39,442 bases of DNA from a virus. Every line of letters begins with the position of its first letter. Positions within the stretch are counted from its first letter, which is position 1. Shown in pieces: positions 33,590 to 39,442 of this stretch. The position numbers and the translations under genes were made by a program. The notes under the pieces were generated by a model that saw only the letters and a list, made by a program, of their open reading frames with translations, did no database searches and was not told where the DNA came from. Where the stretch lies: positions 1 through 39,442 of the IMG/VR virus record IMGVR_UViG_3300020395_000033; one strand, written 5' to 3'.

Positions 33590-33829
33590 ATGCAAGAGAA
33601 TCCTAATAGTGAGGTCGATATTAACGTCCTAGTGAGTTTATATAATCAGAGGCTCTCTCAACTTTCAAATCAAAACGTTCTTCTAGAAGCAAAACTTCAA
33701 ACATTGAAGCAAGATTTTGAAGAACAAAACAATGCTTTACTACAACAACTTGCCGAATATCAAGGTAATGAAGAAGCAGAAATAGTAACTCCCGTAAGGA
33801 ATAATTTAGCAGCAAAACGAAATGGCTAA
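33590..33829 (+). CDS. Small coiled-coil protein upstream of gp13 (about 79 aa)
   Basis: The core (LVSLYNQRLSQLSNQNVLLE, then AKLQTLKQDFEEQ) is a continuous heptad-type helix, so the protein probably forms a coiled-coil oligomer. I chose the ATG at 33590, which comes after the previous stop (33577-33579), over the in-frame ATG at 33563 inside the fibre-like gene; the shorter form begins MQENPNSEVDINVLVSLYN. The 3' end overlaps gp13 by 8 nt, indicating coupling. Similar N-E-R-x-S-Q-L-x-x-E-N helices precede gp13 in cyanophages as I recall them; function unknown, possibly a chaperone or a minor neck component. Confidence 0.7.
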   Translation: MQENPNSEVDINVLVSLYNQRLSQLSNQNVLLEAKLQTLKQDFEEQNNALLQQLAEYQGNEEAEIVTPVRNNLAAKRNG

Positions 33830-34667
33830 ACCAGCAACCAGACAAGGATTAATAGATTACTGTTTAAGGAAGCTGGGTGCTCCTGTATTAGAAATTAATG
33901 TCGATGATGATCAAATAGATGATTTGGTTGATGATGCTATACAGTTTTTCAATGAGCGTCATTTTGACGGTGTTGAGAGAATGTATCTCAAGTATAAACT
34001 TACTCAAGCAGATATTGATCGTGGTCAAGCAAAAAATACAGATGGAGTTGGTATTGTAACTACAAGTGCTACTTCTACAAATATAGCAGGTTATGGAACT
34101 ACTACTGCTAATTGGTATGAAACTTCTAATTTTATACAAGTTCCAGATTCTGTAGTTGGTATAGAAAAGATATTTAAATTTGATAGTAGTTCCATATCAG
34201 GTGGAATGTTTAGTATAAAGTATCAGTTGTTCTTAAATGATCTTTATCACTTTAATTCTGTAGAATTACTTCAATATGCAATGACAAAATCATATCTTGA
34301 GGATATTGATTTTCTACTTACTACCGATAAACAAGTAAGGTTTAATAAGAGACAAGATAGATTATATTTGGATATTGATTGGGGATATGAATCTGCTGAT
34401 GATTGGTTAGTTCTTGATTGTTATAGGGCATTAGATCCAAATTCATTTACGCAAGTTTATAATGATGTATTCTTAAAACAGTATCTCACTGCTCTCATAA
34501 AGAGACAGTGGGGGCAAAATTTAAGTAAATTTAAGGGTGTTAAGTTACCAGGTGGTATAGAAATGAATGGTGGAGAGATCCTTCAGTCAGCAGAATCTGA
34601 ATTGGATGCTTTAAGATCTAGAATGACTACTGAATATGAACTGCCACCATATGACTTTATAGGATAA
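33822..34667 (+). CDS. gp13: Neck protein gp13
   Basis: 281 aa; T4 gp13 is 309 aa. The N-terminus (LIDYCLRKLGAPVLEINVDD, then QIDDLVDDAIQFFNERHFDG) is the conserved gp13 start in T4-like marine phages. The later part has the VELLQYAMTKSYLEDIDFLL helix and the YNDVFLKQYLTALIKRQWGQ NLSKFKGVKLPGG segment typical of the family. In T4, gp13 and gp14 form the neck complex that closes the filled head and binds the tail. Its stop and the gp14 ATG share one base (TAATG at 34665-34669). Confidence 0.9.
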   Translation: MAKPATRQGLIDYCLRKLGAPVLEINVDDDQIDDLVDDAIQFFNERHFDGVERMYLKYKLTQADIDRGQAKNTDGVGIVTTSATSTNIAGYGTTTANWYETSNFIQVPDSVVGIEKIFKFDSSSISGGMFSIKYQLFLNDLYHFNSVELLQYAMTKSYLEDIDFLLTTDKQVRFNKRQDRLYLDIDWGYESADDWLVLDCYRALDPNSFTQVYNDVFLKQYLTALIKRQWGQNLSKFKGVKLPGGIEMNGGEILQSAESELDALRSRMTTEYELPPYDFIG

Positions 34668-36076
34668 TGGCACTAAATCCATATTTTTTACAAGGTGCTC
34701 AATCTGAGCAAAGATTAACTCAAGACCTGATAAATGAACATTTAAAGATGTTCGGTGTTGAGATAACTTATATTCCAAGAAAATTTATAGGAACTGATGA
34801 TGTTTGGAATGAAGTAGAATCTTCCAAATTTGATGATAATTTTGCTATAGAAGCATATGTGAATACGTATGAGGGTTATTCTGGTGCTGGTGATGTATTA
34901 ACTAAATTTGGAATGAGTCTTAGGGATGAAGTGGTTCTTACTATCTCAAAGGAAAGATATGAAGACTTTATTGCTCCTTTTATGTCTGGATTAGATGATG
35001 GAACAGATGATAGTATAGTTCCTGTAACTAATAGACCAAAGGAAGGAGATTTAGTTTATTTTCCATTAGGTCAAAGATTATTTGAAGTAAAGTTTGTAGA
35101 GCATGAAGATCCATTCTATCAGTTAGGTAAGAATTACGTTTATCAACTTAAATGTGAACTCTTTGAATATGAGGATGAGGTTATTGATACTTCTATTGAT
35201 GAGATTGATACACAAGTTCAGGATGAAGGATATATTAGTACAATTAGATTAGTTGGATTGGGAAGAACTGCTGTAGCAACAGCATCAATGGGTGTTGGTT
35301 ATGTTAGTGAAATATTCTTGAATAATGATGGATATGGATTTACATCACCTCCAACAATAACATTTGAAAATTCTCCTGCTGATGATCCTGCTAGGGCTGT
35401 TGGTATTTTAACTACAAGAGCGAATATAACTTCCATTGAGAAAATATTGATGATTAACGCTGGATCTGGTTATGTGACTCCTCCAGTAATAACAATTTCT
35501 GGTGGAGGAGGAGCAGGTGCTGCTGCGACTTGTTCTATTGAATCTGTATATACAGGAGTTATCAGAGTTAATTTGATTGATGGTGGAGTTGGATATGGAA
35601 CAGAACCTACTGTTACTATTTCTGCTCCTGGAGCTGGAACAACTGCTGTTGGAATAGCATCTATAGGAATTGCTGGACAGGATAGTGTTGTTAAGGCAAT
35701 ATATCTTCAAAATCCAGGTAGAGGATATAGTGCTACTCCAGATGTAACTATTGCTCCACCAGCATCTATGGCAGGTGTTGGAACTTACATATTCAATGAA
35801 ATTGTTATTGGTGATAGATCTCAGACTGAAGCAAGAGTTAAATCTTGGGATGAAGATACTAGATTGCTTGAAATAGGTAATGTTGGAATTGGATCTACTG
35901 CTGCTGGATTCTATCCAGGAGAAGATATAGTAGGTCAGGAATCAGGTGCTACTTATGCAGTTTCAATATTTGACCCTGAAGATATTAATGATAAATATAA
36001 CGATGCTAGTGAATTTGAATTTGAAGCAGATCAAATATTAGATTGGAGTCAATCCAACCCATTTGGACAAGTATAA
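34667..36076 (+). CDS. gp14: Neck protein gp14, enlarged by GxGY repeats
   Basis: 469 aa against 256 aa in T4. Residues 1 to about 185 match gp14 (N-P-Y-F at 4-7, then VEITYIPRKF, RDEVVLTISKERYEDF and RPKEGDLVYFPLGQRLFEVK). The extreme C-terminus (ILDWSQSNPFGQ) is also gp14-like. Between them lies an insertion of roughly 200 residues with at least four repeats of the form G-x-G-[YF]-x-x-x-P-x-[VI]-T-[IF] (near 224, 267, 307 and 350). The same type of repeat occurs in gp8 and the giant protein. The insertion probably forms an outward-facing beta domain on the neck, possibly for host or particle-surface binding. The stop overlaps the gp15 start by one base (TAATG, 36074-36078). Confidence 0.88.
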   Translation: MALNPYFLQGAQSEQRLTQDLINEHLKMFGVEITYIPRKFIGTDDVWNEVESSKFDDNFAIEAYVNTYEGYSGAGDVLTKFGMSLRDEVVLTISKERYEDFIAPFMSGLDDGTDDSIVPVTNRPKEGDLVYFPLGQRLFEVKFVEHEDPFYQLGKNYVYQLKCELFEYEDEVIDTSIDEIDTQVQDEGYISTIRLVGLGRTAVATASMGVGYVSEIFLNNDGYGFTSPPTITFENSPADDPARAVGILTTRANITSIEKILMINAGSGYVTPPVITISGGGGAGAAATCSIESVYTGVIRVNLIDGGVGYGTEPTVTISAPGAGTTAVGIASIGIAGQDSVVKAIYLQNPGRGYSATPDVTIAPPASMAGVGTYIFNEIVIGDRSQTEARVKSWDEDTRLLEIGNVGIGSTAAGFYPGEDIVGQESGATYAVSIFDPEDINDKYNDASEFEFEADQILDWSQSNPFGQV

Positions 36077-36918
36077 TGTTAGGAACCTATTTTTATCACG
36101 AAATAATAAGAAAGACTGTTATATCATTTGGAACAGTATTTAATGATATTCATGTTAGACATCAAGATAATACTGGTAAAGATTTAAACGATATTAAGGT
36201 TCCTGTTTCTTATGGGCCAAGACAAAAATTCTTGGCAAGAATACAGCAACAAGCGGAATTAAATAAAGCAACTCAGATTACATTACCGAGAATATCTTTT
36301 GAGATGAATTCGGTTACATATGATCCCACTAGAAAATCTGGTATTACCCAAACATTTAAAGCAATGGATGGGGATAAATTTAAAAAAGTTTTTATGCCAG
36401 TTCCATATAATATAGGATTTCAGTTAAATATTCTTACAAAATTACAAGACGATTCTCTACAAATACTTGAGCAGATATTACCATTCTTTCAACCAGCATT
36501 TACTTTAACTATTGATTTAGTAGATCAAATAGGAGAAAAAAGAGATGTTCCTTTAGTTTTAAATAATATATCATTTACTGATGATTATGAAGGAGATTTT
36601 GATACGAGAAGAGCATTAATTTATACATTAGATTTTACTGCTAAAACTTACATGTTTGGTCCTATTGCTGATAGCACAGATGGACTTATTCGTAAGGTTC
36701 AGATTGATTACTATAGTGATAGTGATCCAAGAACAGCAAAACGTATTCAGAGATATAGAGTAGAATCGACTGCTAAGAAAGATTATAATGAGGATGGAGA
36801 AATAGATCAGTATGATGATCCATTGATTCCACCAGGTGATGATTTTGGATTCACAGAAACTTCGACTTTCTTTGGTGATGCTAAAGATTACAGTCCTACT
36901 CGTAAAATAGACATTTAA
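36076..36918 (+). CDS. gp15: Tail sheath stabiliser / tail completion protein gp15
   Basis: 280 aa from the ATG at 36076; T4 gp15 is 272 aa. The frame is open upstream to 36043, but the TAATG overlap with gp14 and homology to the T4 start (MFGYFYNSSFRRY against MLGTYFYHEIIRKT) favour 36076. Shared segments are VPVSYGPRQKFLARI, ITLPRISFEM, LQILEQILPFFQPAFTLTI and DTRRALIYTLDF. In T4, gp15 forms a hexameric ring that caps and stabilises the tail and binds the head neck. D236-Y-N238-E-D240-G-E-I-D-Q-Y-D247 resembles a calcium loop of the dockerin type. T4 has nothing I recall like this loop. Confidence 0.9.
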   Translation: MLGTYFYHEIIRKTVISFGTVFNDIHVRHQDNTGKDLNDIKVPVSYGPRQKFLARIQQQAELNKATQITLPRISFEMNSVTYDPTRKSGITQTFKAMDGDKFKKVFMPVPYNIGFQLNILTKLQDDSLQILEQILPFFQPAFTLTIDLVDQIGEKRDVPLVLNNISFTDDYEGDFDTRRALIYTLDFTAKTYMFGPIADSTDGLIRKVQIDYYSDSDPRTAKRIQRYRVESTAKKDYNEDGEIDQYDDPLIPPGDDFGFTETSTFFGDAKDYSPTRKIDI

Positions 36919-36920
36919 TC

Positions 36921-37355
36921 ATGAAAGATAATTATGACGATTTGAATGAAACCTTTAACACTGAAATAGAAGTTCAGAACGTTACTGAAAATGGTTGTGT
37001 CCGAAGAAAGGAGGCAACTACTGATATTACTGATGATATTGATAAGGACTATAAGTATACTAGAGCACAATTATATTCACTAATAGAGAAAGGACAAGAA
37101 GCACTTAATGGTATTTTAGAACTTGCTGGTGAAAGTGCTAGTCCAAGAGCATACGAAGTTGCTGGACAAATTATTAAGTCGGTTGGTGATACAACAGATA
37201 AATTAGCAGATTTACAGAAGAAAGTTAAAGATTTAGATGAGGATTCTGTAAAAGCACCAAGTAATGTTACGAATAATGCTCTTTTTGTTGGTTCAACTAG
37301 CGAATTATCAAAAATGCTAAAAGACGGAGTTCTAAATAATAATAACGCCAAATAA
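36921..37355 (+). CDS. gp16: Terminase small subunit gp16
   Basis: 144 aa; T4 gp16 is 164 aa. The central helices (AQLYSLIEKGQEALNGILEL, then SPRAYEVAGQIIKSVGDTTD KLADLQKKVKDL) and the C-terminal NNALFVGSTSEL segment correspond to the T4 A-x-S-PR-x-x-E-V and NATVFMGSPTEL segments. gp16 forms an oligomeric ring that recognises replicated concatemeric DNA and stimulates the gp17 packaging motor. It begins 2 bp after the gp15 stop, with T4 gene order 13-14-15-16 preserved. The large subunit gp17 is not within the window; a 683-aa protein separates it from gp16, unlike in T4. Confidence 0.85.
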   Translation: MKDNYDDLNETFNTEIEVQNVTENGCVRRKEATTDITDDIDKDYKYTRAQLYSLIEKGQEALNGILELAGESASPRAYEVAGQIIKSVGDTTDKLADLQKKVKDLDEDSVKAPSNVTNNALFVGSTSELSKMLKDGVLNNNNAK

Positions 37356-37363
37356 CTTGTTCA

Positions 37364-39415
37364 ATGGACAATATTAGAGTAAAGCAAGAATCTCTTCATG
37401 ATTGGAGATCACAACTTGAAATTGATGAAGGTCTTGTTACTACTGGACTTGCTCTTAGTGCTGCAGGTGGTCTTGCTGCTTGGGCTCTTCCTAAGTTAAA
37501 AAAGAATGTTGATAAAAAACTTGAGGACGCAAGTAAAAATATGTCAATAGGTGGTCAGTATAGAAAGAAACAGATTGAGAAAAATAGTGGTGTAAAATTA
37601 GAACAAATTTCTAATTGGAGAGATGATTTTCATCCAACAGAAATAGAATCTATTGATATAATCAAAGCAGAACCCCTTGTTGAAAGAGATGTTTATGTAA
37701 AATCAGATAGAAATCCTAACACTGGTATTCCAATAGGATTAAAATCTGGTGGTATCAAAGATGCTGGTACTGATCCTGTGGATGTAATGAAAAAAATGAT
37801 ATTAGGTGATAAGGCAGAAGTAAAGAAAAAGAAGGAAACAGTTGCTGCTTCCTATGAGGCAGATCTTGAAAACATAATGCTTGAATTTGTTGAAGAAGAT
37901 ATTAATTTATTATATGAAAATGGATTTACATATGAAGAAATTGCAGAATTTTATATTACAGAAGAGTATTTAACTGAGGCACCAGGATTAATACCAGGTG
38001 CTGTAAAAGGTGCTACATTTATAGCGAAACAAGTTATTCCAAAAGTTACTAGGTTTGCCTTTAAAACAGCATTGCCAAGAGCAAAGAAAGATATAGGAAT
38101 AGTATCTAAATTTGTTAGAAATCCAGAGACTTGGAAAAAAGCACAACAGATAGCTGGAAGAGCAAATAGAGATTTTGATAAAGTAGCATTACCAGCAGCA
38201 AAGGGTGTTAGAAGTGTAGGTAACTTTTTAAAACAACTTCCAGCTCGTACATACGATACTACACAAAAAGTAATTAAGGGAACTCAAAAAACTGTAAATG
38301 CTTTAAAATCCGCAACAAATACAGTTAAATCTACAGGATCTGATCTTGTTAAAAAAACAGGACCAACGGTAAAAAAAGGTGCTAAGAAGTTTACTGATTT
38401 TGTTCTTAATACTTATGATAAAGTCGAAAAGAATGTTGGACAAGCTATTGTAAATAGGGGCAAACAAGATGTTGCTATTAGAAGGTTTGATAAGGCAAAA
38501 GTTAATGTTTGGAAAGATAAACTTGGTGCTAAAGCACTTGAAAGACCTGGTGATAAAGCAGGTGATGTAATTAGTGTTGGTAAAAAAACAGGTGATGCAG
38601 CAAAGTATAGAAAACCTGGAGATCCTTGGCATCAGTTCATGAAAAAACGTAAACCATTAACAGGTGTTCCAAAAGCTCCAGTGGATCGTACTAATAAACT
38701 ACTTACACCAGGAAAAACAACTGTAATTGATAAATTAAGGTCTACAAGAAATAAACTAGCAGATGTTGGTGGAAAGTTAGCAACAACAGCAAAAGATAAA
38801 GGTAGTAAGTTAGTATCTCAGGTTAGAAAATTCTTTGGTAAAAAGAAAACTAATCAATTAACTGGTGCTAGTATAAATCAACGTTCTCTTCCTAGTAAAA
38901 CTTCGGTTAAACCAGTAAAACCATCTACTACTACGACATCATCTGGTCACACATCACCAAAACCAAGTTGGGATTATGTTAGACCAACAAAGATAAAGAA
39001 TTCTATTACACCACCATCTGGTAGTCCAGCACCAAAACCAGAATTTAGAGGTGGTCTTTCTCCAAAATCTTCAAAAGCTACAAGTGCTAAAAGATGGATG
39101 GAATTAAATAAGGCAGCAAAGGCTACTATGGGATCGGATAAAGCAGCAACAACTGCTGCAGTAACTGGGGGTGCTACAGCTGCTGTTGGTTTATTGAGTA
39201 AAAAATCAGATGAAAATAAAACAATTTCTAATACAGAAAAGAAAACAGTTGATCCTAAGAAAAACAATGTTGTAAAAAACAATGTTGTAAAAAACAAGGA
39301 AGAGAAGAAAAAATTAACACCTACTCAAAAATGGGATAAAAAAAGAGTAGCAAAGTTAAAATATGGTAAGAGTGGATCACACTTATCACCACTTGAACAG
39401 GAGATGGCAAATTAA
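37364..39415 (+). CDS. Lysine-rich virion protein, candidate internal head protein (683 aa)
   Basis: The N-terminal quarter has a duplicated W-R motif (SLHDWRSQL at 10-18, QISNWRDDF at 81-89), a hydrophobic stretch (about 24-43) and an acidic helical region (about 164-204). That region ends in YLTEAPG. L203-T-E205/A206 fits the T4 gp21 prohead-protease rule (Leu/Ile-x-Glu, then Ala/Gly). From 206 on, the protein is strongly basic and rich in Lys, Thr and Ser, with little predicted hydrophobic core except an Ala-rich segment near 610-630. The layout suggests an acidic pro-region removed in the prohead and a DNA-binding mature part of about 478 aa. It lies between gp16 and the next gene in the packaging module. 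The internal-protein role is an inference; it may simply be a minor capsid protein. Confidence 0.7.
   Translation: MDNIRVKQESLHDWRSQLEIDEGLVTTGLALSAAGGLAAWALPKLKKNVDKKLEDASKNMSIGGQYRKKQIEKNSGVKLEQISNWRDDFHPTEIESIDIIKAEPLVERDVYVKSDRNPNTGIPIGLKSGGIKDAGTDPVDVMKKMILGDKAEVKKKKETVAASYEADLENIMLEFVEEDINLLYENGFTYEEIAEFYITEEYLTEAPGLIPGAVKGATFIAKQVIPKVTRFAFKTALPRAKKDIGIVSKFVRNPETWKKAQQIAGRANRDFDKVALPAAKGVRSVGNFLKQLPARTYDTTQKVIKGTQKTVNALKSATNTVKSTGSDLVKKTGPTVKKGAKKFTDFVLNTYDKVEKNVGQAIVNRGKQDVAIRRFDKAKVNVWKDKLGAKALERPGDKAGDVISVGKKTGDAAKYRKPGDPWHQFMKKRKPLTGVPKAPVDRTNKLLTPGKTTVIDKLRSTRNKLADVGGKLATTAKDKGSKLVSQVRKFFGKKKTNQLTGASINQRSLPSKTSVKPVKPSTTTTSSGHTSPKPSWDYVRPTKIKNSITPPSGSPAPKPEFRGGLSPKSSKATSAKRWMELNKAAKATMGSDKAATTAAVTGGATAAVGLLSKKSDENKTISNTEKKTVDPKKNNVVKNNVVKNKEEKKKLTPTQKWDKKRVAKLKYGKSGSHLSPLEQEMAN
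39260..39294. repeat. Short tandem repeat, 15-bp period
   Basis: Just over two copies of the unit AAAAACAATGTTGTA encode the tandem peptide KNNVVKNNVVKN near the C-terminus of the lysine-rich protein. This suggests recent slippage. Confidence 0.6.
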
Positions 39416-39442
39416 ATGAAAATATTATCTACTGAAATAAAT
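39416..39442 (+). CDS. Start of the next gene (partial, nine codons)
   Basis: An ATG directly abuts the previous TAA (39413-39415), and nine codons (MKILSTEIN) are visible before the window ends. Position after gp16 makes gp17, the large terminase, one candidate, but nothing in nine residues proves it. Confidence 0.4.

Noticed and set aside
36043-36075. Upstream start for gp15
   Set aside because: It would overlap gp14 by 34 nt and add residues with no match to T4 gp15; the TAATG start at 36076 is better supported.

Overview
The window is part of the genome of a T4-like marine myovirus, most likely a cyanophage or a close relative infecting another AT-rich marine bacterium. Almost everything from 3.3 kb to the right end is a virion module in T4 gene order: gp25, gp6, a giant protein in the gp7 position, gp8, a DUF4815 protein, small proteins and fibre-like proteins, then gp13, gp14, gp15 and gp16. 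No integrase, transposase, tRNA, CRISPR array or reverse transcriptase was seen. The assignments rest on recalled family motifs and gene order, not on a database search.

Left region (1 to about 2.2 kb): short, loosely packed accessory genes, visibly richer in G+C than the rest. It holds an unidentified small protein ending inside a terminator, a leftward 57-aa zinc-ribbon-like protein, an ArdA-like antirestriction protein, an unidentified 70-aa protein, an AbrB/MazE-like small protein and a 64-aa small protein. It is dense in regulatory structure: two leftward sigma70-type promoters embedded in a 36-bp direct repeat, one of which seems to drive only a roughly 70-nt RNA ending at its own terminator; facing terminators; a 12-bp GC-rich hairpin; and a composite inverted repeat before the AbrB-like gene.

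2.2 to 3.3 kb: a near-consensus sigma70 promoter bracketed by a perfect 9-bp inverted repeat precedes a glycosyltransferase-like gene. Two very small ORFs (51 and 48 aa) follow, each coupled through TAATG overlaps, and a GAAA-loop terminator closes the unit.

3.3 to 31.2 kb: a late-promoter motif (CATAAATA) opens the baseplate wedge block of gp25, gp6 and a single 16.2-kb ORF of 5,404 codons. A perfect TATAAATA late motif then precedes gp8 and a 2,531-aa DUF4815 protein. The giant protein carries a baseplate-type N-terminus, a chitin-binding-type-3-like module, a YHYH motif, scattered GxGY beta repeats and an array of nine F-x-C / YPR repeats.

31.2 to 39.4 kb: a chain of small overlapping genes includes an 84-aa basic protein whose N-terminus resembles the T4 capsid-targeting sequence. 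A second perfect TATAAATA precedes a 76-aa protein, a 516-aa fibre-like protein and a coiled-coil protein. Next come neck proteins gp13 and gp14 (the latter enlarged by GxGY repeats), sheath terminator gp15, small terminase gp16, and a 683-aa lysine-rich protein with a gp21-protease-like site that may be an internal head protein. The window ends nine codons into the next gene.
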